From positions 1 to 64,000 of the forward strand of contig NZ_JAINRD010000013.1 in the NCBI RefSeq assembly GCF_020400605.1: DNA of 64,000 nucleotides, in the 5' to 3' direction. Position numbers and translations under genes: made by a program. This document shows positions 52,746-61,063 of the stretch, one piece after another. The stretch comes from Streptomyces aculeolatus. Lineage in GTDB: Bacteria > Actinomycetota > Actinomycetes > Streptomycetales > Streptomycetaceae. The notes under the pieces were generated by a model. It was not told the DNA's origin. It worked only from the letters and a program-made list of their open reading frames with translations, and made no database searches. The first letter of the stretch is position 1; each line of letters begins with the position of its first letter.

Positions 52746-52764
52746 TTCGGTTAGGTAACCCTAA
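52746..52764 (+). promoter_or_regulatory. Iron box (DmdR/IdeR site) of the importer operon
   Basis: TTCGGTTAGGTAACCCTAA agrees with the iron-box consensus at 15 of 19 positions by eye and lies 35 bases before the substrate-binding protein start. With its partner site it implies that export, synthesis and uptake genes are induced together at low iron. Confidence 0.72.
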
Positions 52765-52798
52765 GAAAATCCGGGTGCATCTGAGACGAGGACAAGAC

Positions 52799-54355
52799 GT
52801 GGGCGTCACCAGACGGCAGTTGCTGTGGGCCGGCTCCGGCATCGGAGCGGCCGGGTTCCTCGCGGCCTGCAGCGGCGGAAGCGACGACTCGCGGAACGCC
52901 GGGTCCGCCGGCGCGGACGGGAAGCCGCGCCCGGGCGGCACGCTGCGCGTGGGCGCGCTCGGGCACGCGAGCGCGATCACCCGTGACCCGCACGGCACCC
53001 AGACCAACGAGAGCGACTACCTCGTCATCGCCCTGGTCTTCGACACCCTCACGATCCCCGGTGCCAAGACCAACACCGCCCCGCGGCTGTCCGCCTCGTG
53101 GGAATCGTCCGCGGACCTCAAGACGTGGAAGTTCACGATCGCCGAGGGTGCGAAGTTCCACGACGGCAGCCCGGTGACCGCCGAGGACGTGGTGTGGTCG
53201 CTGAAACGACTGCGCAACACCCCCTCCGGCGCGGCCCGCCTGCCCGGAATCCAGGCAAAGAACATCAGCGCCGAGGGCACCGGCACGGTCGTGGTCGTCT
53301 CCGACTACGCCAACGCCGACTTCCCGCTCATGACCCGCTTCGCGTCCTTCGTACTGAAGAAGGACACGGAGGACTCGGCGATCGAGAAGGCGCCCGGCAC
53401 CGGCCCGTTCAAGCTGGACTGGTACCGCAACGGCAACGCCCGCCTCGTCCGCAACGACGACTGGTACGGCCCGGCCGTGCACCTCGACGCCATCGAGGTC
53501 ACGATGTTCGAGACCCCGCAGGCGATGGCGAACGCCCTCATCGGTGGGCAGATCGACCTCGCCTCCAACGCCGGCGCGGTGGCCGCCCGTACCGCGGAAG
53601 CCCGCGAGGACATCCAGGTGCTGCGCCGCCCGGACGACATGGCGATGCCGATCGTGATGCGCACCGCCGAGGGCAGTCCCTTCGCCGACGAGCGGGTACG
53701 TGAGGCGATGCGCCTGGTCGTGGACCGCGAGGCGATGGTCAAGCAGGTCCTGTCCGGCTACGGCACGGTCGCCAACGACATCATGGGCACCGGCGACCCC
53801 GACTACGCCGGGGACATACCGCAGCGCGAGCGCGACGTGGCGAAGGCCAAGCAGTTGCTGCGGGACGCGGACTTCGACTTCTCCAGGACGTACGAACTGG
53901 TCACCACCGAGGACATCGCCGGACTGGCCGACTCCGCGACCCTCTTCGCCAACCAGGCGGGCGACGCGGGCATCAAGATCGAGGTGGTCAAGCAGGAGTC
54001 CGGCGCGTTCTGGGAGAAGACCTGGAAGGCCGGCGACTTCTACACGACCTACTGGGGCACCAACGACTCCGTCGTCTTCTACGCCTCCAAGACCATGGTC
54101 AGCGAGGCGGGACAGAACGAAGCCGGCTGGCAGGACGCCGGGTTCGACGCCGCCTACCGCGAAGCCATCAGCACCGACGAGCCGAAGCGGCGCGCGACGG
54201 CGCTGACGGAACTCCAGCAGATCGAGCACGAGCGCTCCGGCTACCTGCTGTGGGGCATGGCCGACGGCATCGACCTGGCCGCGGCGAAGGTGCAGGACCT
54301 GCCCAAGCTCGCCGGCTACGGCCGCGTCCAGCTCGAAGGCGTGTGGCTGAGTTGA
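52799..54355 (+). CDS. Substrate-binding lipoprotein of an Opp/Nik-type ABC importer
   Basis: This 518-residue lipoprotein has a Tat-like leader (TRRQLLWAGSGIGAAGFLAAC) with the lipid Cys24. The mature part is a family 5 solute-binding protein (KPRPGGTLRVGALGHASAIT; LKTWKFTIAEGAKFHDGSPV; AMRLVVDREAMVKQVLSGYG), the fold shared by OppA, NikA and the staphylopine receptor CntA. The GTG 52799 has GAGGA seven bases upstream; a GTG at 52775 is possible. By its iron box and neighbours it should bind the metal-loaded product of the divergent operon rather than a peptide. Two permeases and a double ATPase follow with overlapping genes. Confidence 0.92.
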   Translation: MGVTRRQLLWAGSGIGAAGFLAACSGGSDDSRNAGSAGADGKPRPGGTLRVGALGHASAITRDPHGTQTNESDYLVIALVFDTLTIPGAKTNTAPRLSASWESSADLKTWKFTIAEGAKFHDGSPVTAEDVVWSLKRLRNTPSGAARLPGIQAKNISAEGTGTVVVVSDYANADFPLMTRFASFVLKKDTEDSAIEKAPGTGPFKLDWYRNGNARLVRNDDWYGPAVHLDAIEVTMFETPQAMANALIGGQIDLASNAGAVAARTAEAREDIQVLRRPDDMAMPIVMRTAEGSPFADERVREAMRLVVDREAMVKQVLSGYGTVANDIMGTGDPDYAGDIPQRERDVAKAKQLLRDADFDFSRTYELVTTEDIAGLADSATLFANQAGDAGIKIEVVKQESGAFWEKTWKAGDFYTTYWGTNDSVVFYASKTMVSEAGQNEAGWQDAGFDAAYREAISTDEPKRRATALTELQQIEHERSGYLLWGMADGIDLAAAKVQDLPKLAGYGRVQLEGVWLS

Positions 54356-55374
54356 GCCGGCCGGCCGGGAATGGCCCGGTGGCCGCACCCGGCGCGGGGG
54401 CGGCCACCGCCCCACGTCGGGCCGGAACCACCGCGTGGGGTGTGGCCGTACGCGTCGCGGGCACGGTCGGGCGCCGGGTGCTGATGCTGGTCGTCCTGCT
54501 CGCGCTGGTGTTCGCGGCCGTCGAGCTGCTGCCGGGGGACGCGGCCAGCGCCGCGGCCGAGCGCGGCGAGAGCGCGGCCGACCTCGCCGAGCGGCGCCAC
54601 CTGCTGGGCCTGGACCGGCCGTTGTGGGAACGGTTCGCCGACTGGATGACGGCGCTGCCCACCGGCGACCTCGGCACCTCCGCCCGCGGGCAGGAGGTCA
54701 CCGAACTGCTCGCCGATCCGCTGCCCAACACCCTCATCCTCGCGGTGTCCGCCCTCGTGCTCACCGTGGTGCTGTCCCTGCTGCTCGGCTGCTGGGCCGC
54801 CACGCGCCCGCACCGCCTGGCCGACCGCCTCGTCACCCACACCTCGACCGCGGCGTTCGCGGTGCCGGAGTTCGTGGTCTCCGCGGCCCTGCTGCTCGTC
54901 CTGTCCCTGTGGACGGGCTGGCTGCCCGCGGTCACGGTGACGGGCGGCGACGGCCGGCCCACCACCTGGACGATGCTGATCATGCCGGTCCTCGCCCTGG
55001 CCATCCCCCAGACCGGCTGGAACACCCGTGTCGTCCGCGGCGCCCTCGCCGACCAGGCCGCCACCCCGCACGTGGAAGCCGCGCACCTCGACGGGCTGCC
55101 GCCGCACCAGGTGATGCTGCGCCACCAGCTCCCCGGCGCGGTCCCGGCCATCGCCACCGGCATCGCCACCTCCACCGGCCTGCTGTTCGGCGGCGCGGTC
55201 GTCGTCGAGACCCTGTTCAACTACCCCGGTATCGGCGCCGTCCTGGCCGGTGCGGTCGCCGCCCGCGACACCCCGCTGATCGCCGGGGTCGTCATCTGCG
55301 CCGGTGCCGTCATCAGCCTCGTCCTGCTGGCCGCCGATCTCATCCGCGACGCCACCCTGGGAGCCCGCGCATGA
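54352..55374 (+). CDS. ABC importer permease 1 (DppB/OppB type)
   Basis: This 340-residue inner-membrane protein has about six helices. The DppB pattern is visible: VELLPGDAASAAAERGESAA after helix 1, LGLDRPLWERFADWM, and the cytoplasmic coupling (EAA) loop HVEAAHLDGLPPHQVMLRHQ. The start is most likely the TTG in a TTGA overlap with the upstream stop; GTG 54343 and GTG 54379 are alternatives. It forms the channel together with permease 2. Confidence 0.9.
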   Translation: MSRPAGNGPVAAPGAGAATAPRRAGTTAWGVAVRVAGTVGRRVLMLVVLLALVFAAVELLPGDAASAAAERGESAADLAERRHLLGLDRPLWERFADWMTALPTGDLGTSARGQEVTELLADPLPNTLILAVSALVLTVVLSLLLGCWAATRPHRLADRLVTHTSTAAFAVPEFVVSAALLLVLSLWTGWLPAVTVTGGDGRPTTWTMLIMPVLALAIPQTGWNTRVVRGALADQAATPHVEAAHLDGLPPHQVMLRHQLPGAVPAIATGIATSTGLLFGGAVVVETLFNYPGIGAVLAGAVAARDTPLIAGVVICAGAVISLVLLAADLIRDATLGARA

Positions 55375-56240
55375 CCGCCACCGTGCCCGTGGCCGCGGGC
55401 CGGCCACCCCGCGGGCGCCGGACGCGCCGGCGCCCGCGGACGAGAACCCTCGTGCTCGCGGCCGTTGCGGCCCTGCCGCTGCTGCTCGCGCTCGCCGGAC
55501 CGCTGATCGCACCCCACACCGTCGACACCCCCGTCACCGCGCCGTTCGCCACCGCCGGGGACGGCGCCCCGCTCGGCGGCGACCAACTCGGCCGTGACGT
55601 CCTCAGCCGCGTACTGCACGGCGGCACCCTCCTCGTCGTCAGCGCCCTCGTCGTCGCCGTCGTCACCACCCTGACCGCCGCGCTGGTCGGCTGCGCCGCC
55701 GTGCTCCGGCCCCGGCTCGGCCGCGTCATCGAGCGCACCGCGGACATCGCGATCCTCCTGCCGCCGCTGCTGGGCATCATGCTCATCGCCCTCGCCTGGC
55801 CGGGCGGCGGGCGCCGGGCCGTGATCGTCGCCGCCATCATCCTCGGCACGCCGTACGCGATCCGGGTCGTCGCCGCGGCCGCATCCCCCCTCGCCACGGC
55901 CGGCTACGTCGAAGCCGCCCTGGCCCGCGGCGAGTCCACCGCCTACGTCGCCCTGCGCGAGATCCTGCCCAACCTCCGCGCGACCGTCTTGACCCTCTTC
56001 GGGCTCCGGTTCGTCGAAGCCGTCTACGTCATCTCCATGGCCGGATTCCTCCAGATCGGCCCGCAGCCGCCCGCGTCCGACTGGTCGCTGATGGTCCGCG
56101 AGAACGCCTCCGGCATCCTCCTCAACCCCTGGGCCGTCATCGCCCCCAGCCTGGCCATCGCCCTGCTGGCCATCACCGTCAACCTGGTCACCGTCTCGCT
56201 GGCCCCCGACACCACGGCGAAAGCGGTGACCCGCCCGTGA
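55371..56240 (+). CDS. ABC importer permease 2 (DppC/OppC type)
   Basis: This 289-residue permease has an N-terminal basic stretch, a first helix (TLVLAAVAALPLLLALAGPL), the DppC marker LGGDQLGRDVLSRVLHGG near 68, and the EAA loop YVEAALARGESTAYVALREI. The ATG overlaps the permease 1 stop by four bases (ATGA). It is about right in length for the family. Confidence 0.92.
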   Translation: MTATVPVAAGRPPRGRRTRRRPRTRTLVLAAVAALPLLLALAGPLIAPHTVDTPVTAPFATAGDGAPLGGDQLGRDVLSRVLHGGTLLVVSALVVAVVTTLTAALVGCAAVLRPRLGRVIERTADIAILLPPLLGIMLIALAWPGGGRRAVIVAAIILGTPYAIRVVAAAASPLATAGYVEAALARGESTAYVALREILPNLRATVLTLFGLRFVEAVYVISMAGFLQIGPQPPASDWSLMVRENASGILLNPWAVIAPSLAIALLAITVNLVTVSLAPDTTAKAVTRP

Positions 56241-57727
56241 ACGAACTCGCCCCCGCCCCGCCCACAGCCCTCGCACCGGAAGACGAGCCGCGGCCCCCGG
56301 TCATCACCGCCACCGGCCTGGCGATCCGCCTGCCGGAGGGGCCCATACTCCTGCCCGCGACCAGCGCCGAGATCCGCGCGGGGCAGGTCACGGCGCTCAT
56401 GGGCGCCTCCGGCTGCGGCAAGACCACCCTGCTGCGCGCGCTCGTCGGCCACCTGCCCCCCGGCACCGCCGTCGACGGCGAACTCGACGTCCTCGGCCGC
56501 ACCCCGCACCACCTGCCCGCCGCCGAACTGCGCGCGCTGCGCCGCACCACGGTCGCCTACGTCGGCCAGGACCCCGGCTCCGCCCTCAATCCCCGCATGA
56601 CCGCACGCCGCCTGGTCGCCGAACTCGCCACCGACCCGTCGGCCGCGAACGTCCTCGGCCTACTGGCCGAATGCCGGCTGCCCGTCGACAGCAGGATCAC
56701 CGACCGCAGGCCCACCGCCCTCTCCGGCGGCCAGCAACGACGCGTCGCGCTCGCCCGCGCCCTGGCCCGTACGCCCCGGATCCTCCTCCTCGACGAGCCG
56801 ACCGCCGGACTCGACGCGGCGGTCCGCGACGACCTCGCCCGCCTGCTCCGCGACCTCGCCACCGGCCGCGACCTCGCCGTCGTCGTCGCCACCCACGACC
56901 CGCACCTGGCGAACGCCTGCGCCGACCGCACCATCCGTCTCACGACGGGGCCGACCGCCGCGCGGGCCAAGTCCTCGACCGCGACCCCGTACACCGGCAA
57001 AGGCGTTGGCGCCGGCGCGGGCGAGGGCATCGCCGCCGAGTCGATCGACGCCTTCTTCCGCAACGGCCGCAGGCGGCATCCCGTCCTGACCGGCATCGCG
57101 TGCACCGCGACCCCCGGTTCCGCGATCGCCGTCATCGGCCCGTCCGGGTCCGGCAAGACCACCCTCCTGCGCGTCCTCGCCGGACTCCACCCCACCCACA
57201 CCGGACGCCTCACCCTCGACGGCCACCCCCTGGCCGCCCGCGCCCAGAGCCGCACCCGTGAACAGCGACGCCGCATCCAGCTCGTCCCCCAGGACCCGCT
57301 GGCCGCACTCAACCCCCGTCACACCGTCGGCTGGCAACTGGCCCGCCCTCTGCGCCTCCACCCGGACCTTCCCAAGTCCGCCCGCCCCGACCGCGTGGCC
57401 GAACTCCTCGCCCAGGTCGACCTGCCCGCCGCCCACGCCGACCGCTACCCGGGCGAACTCTCGGGCGGCCAGCGCCAGCGCGTCTCCATAGCCCGCGCCC
57501 TCGCCGCGAACCCGGACATCCTGCTCTGCGACGAGATCACCTCCGCCCTCGACACCGACACCACCACCGAGATCATGGATCTCCTCACCCGCCTGCGCAC
57601 GGAACACGGAATGACCCTGATCGTGGTCTCCCACGAGCACCACCTGGTCACCCGCTACACCGACACGACCCACGTCCTCGAAGCAGGCCGCATCACCCAC
57701 AGCGACCCCACGCGCCCGAAGCGGTGA
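56237..57727 (+). CDS. Fused double ATP-binding subunit of the ABC importer
   Basis: This 496-residue protein joins two ABC ATPase domains (DppD-DppF type) in one chain. Domain 1 has Walker A GASGCGKTT near 55, signature LSGGQQRR, Walker B ILLLDEPTAGLD and switch His in VVATHD. Domain 2 has GPSGSGKTT near 298, the signature LSGGQRQR, LLCDEITSALD and VVSHEH. In domain 2 Walker B the residue run is CDEI rather than DEP, an acceptable variant. The start is GTG 56237 in a four-base overlap. Fusion makes the transporter a four-gene unit with SBP and two permeases. Confidence 0.94.
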   Translation: MNELAPAPPTALAPEDEPRPPVITATGLAIRLPEGPILLPATSAEIRAGQVTALMGASGCGKTTLLRALVGHLPPGTAVDGELDVLGRTPHHLPAAELRALRRTTVAYVGQDPGSALNPRMTARRLVAELATDPSAANVLGLLAECRLPVDSRITDRRPTALSGGQQRRVALARALARTPRILLLDEPTAGLDAAVRDDLARLLRDLATGRDLAVVVATHDPHLANACADRTIRLTTGPTAARAKSSTATPYTGKGVGAGAGEGIAAESIDAFFRNGRRRHPVLTGIACTATPGSAIAVIGPSGSGKTTLLRVLAGLHPTHTGRLTLDGHPLAARAQSRTREQRRRIQLVPQDPLAALNPRHTVGWQLARPLRLHPDLPKSARPDRVAELLAQVDLPAAHADRYPGELSGGQRQRVSIARALAANPDILLCDEITSALDTDTTTEIMDLLTRLRTEHGMTLIVVSHEHHLVTRYTDTTHVLEAGRITHSDPTRPKR

Positions 57728-58375
57728 CGGTCGATCGGCATCGATAGCGGTCCTTCTGCAGCAACTCTGCCGACACCCGCCGCCCCTGCTTCCTCGGTCG
57801 CGGACGTACTCGCGTTCCATGCCGGGACAGCGCGGCCAGGACGGTGAGGCGACGCCGGAGGGGGCGTGGGGGACCTTCAGCTCGTCGCTGAGGAACTCCA
57901 GGCAGATGTCCCGGGCTTTCCCGCCGACAAGGAGGACGGCACCGACGTAAAGGCGGGCTGAGGACCGTGGCCGCGGGGGCGCTGGATGCGTCAGCTTCGC
58001 CTGCCTTGTACTGGGCTGGTTGCCGACACAGCGTTGACGTCCCTGATCGTGCGACCAGGTGGTCGAGATGCTGCCCGGTTGCGCCTGGAAGGGCGTCCGC
58101 GCCGGTTGCGCGCCGGTTCCGTGACTCGTTTGGTGCAGCGGTCCGTGTGGCCGGCTCAGCGTCCCGGCGCTCCTCGCTGCGGCGCATGTGGCCTGGTGGG
58201 CGGGATGGCTACCCCGAGAGGTGGGAGGCCAGCGGCCTTCCGGATGGTGCGGGGAGGGGGGAGCTGTGGTGGCGGGTGCGGCAGGGGGGACGGAGAGTCG
58301 TCCTTGAGTATCGGTCTGCATGCACCGGCATCGGGGGTCGTTGTGTGCCATGTACCCCCATGGGAGAAGAGCAGT
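57728..58375. other. Long spacer without a recognised gene
   Basis: About 650 bases follow the importer operon. On the minus strand a stretch at about 57840-57960 reads like protein (LYVGAVLLVGGKARDICLEF and on) but has no plausible start or family match and is open in several frames, so I do not call a gene; it may be a gene fossil. The promoter of the CHRD gene should lie at the right end. Confidence 0.45.
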
Positions 58376-59176
58376 ATGTCGAAGAACGCTGTCCGTACCC
58401 TGGCGGCCCTGGCCGTCCTCGCGCCCATAGCGGCGCTGGCCCCGCCCGCTCTGGCGGACGGTACGTCCGCCGAGAACGGCGGGGGCCGTGCGGTGACGCT
58501 GCACGCGCAGCTGGATCCGTTCAAGGTCAACAAGGTCACCGGTCACGGGACGGCCCAAGTCCGTCTCGATGGCAACGAGGCGCACGTGAAGATGCAGGTC
58601 AGCGGTCTGCTGGCGGGGGCGCCGCACGCGCAGCATTTCCACATCGCGGCCAAGGGCGTCTGCCCTCCGGACTCGGCGGCCAAGGTCCGCAACGGCAAGC
58701 GATTCCTGAACACCACCGACGGGGTGCCCTTCTACGGCACCATCGGCACATCGCTGACCACGACCGGCGACACCAGCCCCGATTCCGGTCTGGCCGTGGA
58801 CCGGTTCCCGGTCGGCCCCGACTACGGCTACGAGCGCACCATCGCTCTCAGCGACGCAGCCGCTCAGAGCCTGCGTGCGGGAACGGGTGTCGTCGTCGTC
58901 CACGGCATCGACTACAACAACAACGGCAAGTACGACGACAACCTCGGCCCCAGCGACCTCGACCCCAAGCTGCCCGCCGAGGCCACCAACCCCGCCCTGT
59001 GCGGGCCCCTGAAGAAGTCCGCAGCCGGTCCCGTCCACGGCGGACAGGGCGGCAGCCAACTCGCTTCCTCCAGCACACCGGGCACCACGACCGCAGTCAT
59101 GGGCACAGGCGCCACGCTCCTGGCCGGCGCCGGCGGCGCCCTCTTGCTGCGGCGTCGCGCAAGCCGTCGGAGCTGA
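58376..59176 (+). CDS. Secreted CHRD-domain protein with C-terminal anchor
   Basis: This 266-residue exported protein has a signal peptide at 1-27 (ALAVLAPIAALAPPALA). The CHRD-like part (VTLHAQLDPFKVNKVTGHG, then SGLLAGAPHAQHFHIAAKGV) spans about 38-170, with a metal-binding-like loop DYNNNGKYDDN and DPKLPAEATNPALCG. The C-terminus has a hydrophobic helix (MGTGATLLAGAGGALLL) and a basic end, RRRASRRS, as in sortase substrates, but no clear LPxTG or TGGG motif precedes it. A class F sortase gene follows 12 bases later. A second, related pair lies at 61789-63256. CHRD proteins are extracellular; their role in bacteria is unclear. Confidence 0.88.
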   Translation: MSKNAVRTLAALAVLAPIAALAPPALADGTSAENGGGRAVTLHAQLDPFKVNKVTGHGTAQVRLDGNEAHVKMQVSGLLAGAPHAQHFHIAAKGVCPPDSAAKVRNGKRFLNTTDGVPFYGTIGTSLTTTGDTSPDSGLAVDRFPVGPDYGYERTIALSDAAAQSLRAGTGVVVVHGIDYNNNGKYDDNLGPSDLDPKLPAEATNPALCGPLKKSAAGPVHGGQGGSQLASSSTPGTTTAVMGTGATLLAGAGGALLLRRRASRRS

Positions 59177-59188
59177 CCAGAGTCGGTG

Positions 59189-59839
59189 ATGGCACTCCGA
59201 CCTCACGGTGGCCGCCGCGGTGCCTGGACCGCGGCGGCCACCGCCATGGCCGCAACCGGTATCGCCCTGCTCGCCGTGGCAGCCTTCGCACCGCACCCCA
59301 CGCAGCCACCGCCCCCGCCCGCCGCCCGCACACCCCACACCCCCGCCACACCCCCCGCAGGCGAGGACCTGCCAGTCCTCGGCCCTGCACGACCGGTGCG
59401 GATCACCGTGGAAGACATCGGTCTCGACGCAGCCGTGGACGCGGTCGGCACAGCCGATGACGGCACCATCGCATTGCCCGACCAGGGTGACCACGCCGGC
59501 TGGTACACCGCATCGCCCACCCCGGGACAACGCGGCAACGCCCTGCTCGTCGGCCACGTCGACACCACCCGCGGCCCCGCCGTCTTCTACGCGCTGGGCG
59601 CCCTGCGCAAGGGAGACCGCATCGCCGTCCAACGCGCCGACGGATCCACTGCTCAGTTCACCGTCACCACCACGAACGTCTACCCCCAGAAGCGCTTCCC
59701 CACCGAAACCGTCTATGCCCCCACCACCCAGCCTCGCCTGACCCTGATCACCTGCACCGACTGGGACAACGCCACCCGCACCTATACAGCCAACCTCGTC
59801 ATCACCGCCCACCCCGAACCCAAACCGGGGAAATCCTGA
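59189..59839 (+). CDS. Class F sortase
   Basis: This 216-residue transpeptidase has one N-terminal membrane helix (AMAATGIALLAVAAFAP) and an extracellular catalytic domain. The catalytic His is in LLVGHVDTTRGPA near 125, the Cys in LTLITCTDWD near 190 and the Arg in NATRTYTANLVI near 200. A proline-rich linker at about 35-60 spans the wall. The ATG 59189 overlaps a GTG one codon earlier. It should attach the upstream CHRD protein or other substrates to the cell wall. Confidence 0.92.
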   Translation: MALRPHGGRRGAWTAAATAMAATGIALLAVAAFAPHPTQPPPPPAARTPHTPATPPAGEDLPVLGPARPVRITVEDIGLDAAVDAVGTADDGTIALPDQGDHAGWYTASPTPGQRGNALLVGHVDTTRGPAVFYALGALRKGDRIAVQRADGSTAQFTVTTTNVYPQKRFPTETVYAPTTQPRLTLITCTDWDNATRTYTANLVITAHPEPKPGKS

Positions 59840-60339
59840 GCGCATCCGTACGAACTCGCAACGACACCGCTTGACCGGGCTTTCAGATGCAGGCGGAGCC
59901 GCTCGACGGCAACGTCTCCGGGTATTACATCGGCCGGGAGCGGCAGAGGACTTTCCGGGCCGTAGCGCTACCTGGGTGTCGGCGGGTGACAACCTTCCAT
60001 GGCGCTTGCGGGCGTCTGATCACCTTGGTGGCGTCGTGGCCGGGGAGCTGCGGCCCACGATGGAGGCGGCCCCGGACCAGGAAGCCCGAGACGACACCGC
60101 GCCGCTGCGAGACTCGGTGGCGGCAGGCTTCGGCCCCTCGTTGATGAGCACCGCCCCGCGTGCTCTGTCTCGGCGTACCGATCGATCCCATCGAGTAATC
60201 AAGAGCCCCTGACGGTGAGGTGGCGAGTCCGCACCGATCACGGGTTGTGATGCAGGTCGCTCCTGTGTGGTGAATGTCGGTGTGCCGGTGGGCGTGAACA
60301 CGGCCGTTCCTCACCACGACACGTTCTTGGGAGGCCGTT
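59840..60339. other. 500-base spacer without a recognised gene
   Basis: No convincing gene is seen on either strand; the open frames are shadow-like and lack ribosome sites. Codon bias is weak. It separates the first CHRD-sortase pair from the broken sigma operon. Confidence 0.5.
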
Positions 60340-60417
60340 ATGGCGTCTTCAATTCTCGCTCACCTGTCCGTGGGCATCGACCTGGCCGTCGCGCTGGGTG
60401 GGTTCCTGCACCTGTGA
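60340..60417 (+). CDS. Possible 25-residue hydrophobic peptide
   Basis: An ATG with GGGAGG five bases upstream opens a frame of 25 residues, MASSILAHLSVGIDLAVALG and five more, ending in TGA at 60417. It is one continuous hydrophobic segment with hardly any charge and could be a small membrane peptide. It lies 79 bases before the sigma gene start. The evidence is the good ribosome site and composition only. Confidence 0.4.
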   Translation: MASSILAHLSVGIDLAVALGGFLHL

Positions 60418-60496
60418 TCGAAGGCTGCGGCCCGTCGCCTGCCGTCGCGTGACCGGCGGCGGGCCGCAGCGGCATCGAGGAGAGGGGAGACGGGGC

Positions 60497-61063
60497 GTGC
60501 GCGGCAGGGTGGGACGCAGGCCCGCCCCGGGCGTCGCGGCCGGGGTGGATCTGGCCGACGAGGAGGGGATCCGCCGCGCCTATGCCCTGCACGGCGCCGA
60601 ACTCTACCGTTTCGCCTTTCGGTAGTTGGGCGATGAGAGTGCGGCCTCGGATGTGGTGCAGGAAGTCCTCCTGCGGGCGTGGCGTGCCGCCGGCCGTTTC
60701 GATGCCGAACTCGCGAGTCTGCGGGTCTGGCTGTTCAGTATCGCCCGTCACGTGATCGTCGACGAGGCCCGCCGCAGCATCCGCCGTCCGGTGATACCCA
60801 TGCAACGGGACCGGCTGGCTCAGGCTGCCCCCGCGATCGCGCCTGCCGAGGACGCGATGCTGACCGGTTGGCTGGTCGAGGAGGGTTTGCGCAGACTGAC
60901 ACTGGAGCACGGAAGTGCGCTGGTGGAGACCCACCTTCAGGGGCGTCCGCACGACGAGGTGGCGGTCGAGTTGGGCATACCGGTGGGCACGCTGCGCAGC
61001 AGGGTCTTCTACGCACTCAAGGCACTGCGCCTGGCCTTGGACGAGAGGGGGGTGGAGCAGTGA
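60497..61063 (+). pseudogene. ECF-type sigma factor with in-frame TAG
   Basis: From GTG 60497 (ribosome site GAGGAGAGGGGAG) the frame reads to LHGAELYRFAFR, then a TAG at 60623-60625, then continues without any frame change as LGDESAASDVVQEVLLRAWR, with SLRVWLFSIARHVIVDEARR (region 2) and EGLRRLTLEHGSALVETHLQ and GRPHDEVAVELGIPVGTLRS (region 4) to 61063. Only one codon breaks an otherwise normal sigma factor of about 187 residues; relatives have Ser or Leu there, so TCG to TAG is likely. A TTG directly after the stop could allow restart, but without the first part of region 2.1. The stop overlaps the anti-sigma GTG by four bases. Confidence 0.8.

Larger units (their letters stand above)
52426..52798. 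promoter_or_regulatory. Divergent promoter region of the metallophore locus
   Basis: About 370 bases lie between the biosynthesis operon and the importer operon. Two iron-box-like sites (52568-52586 and 52746-52764) sit near its middle and right part. No small gene is visible. The left part is purine-pyrimidine mixed and GC-rich; the area around the boxes is AT-richer. Confidence 0.7.

Noticed and set aside
52799..57727. Calling the ABC system a peptide or nickel importer outright
   Set aside because: The family supports either, but the iron box and the divergent diaminopropionate operon argue for a metallophore. I name only the transporter class.
57693..58187. A 164-residue minus-strand frame after the ABC ATPase
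   Set aside because: Arg-rich, shadow-like composition and overlap with the ATPase 3' end; another frame in the same place looks more protein-like but has no start or family, so no gene is called.
56660..59992. A 1110-residue open frame on the minus strand
   Set aside because: It runs antisense across the ABC ATPase, the gap, the CHRD gene and the sortase gene. GC-rich codon bias keeps opposing frames open; its product has no domain and no plausible start.
59871..60212. A 113-residue plus-strand frame in the spacer after the first sortase
   Set aside because: No ribosome site, no codon bias and no recognisable domain; the opposite frames are equally open.
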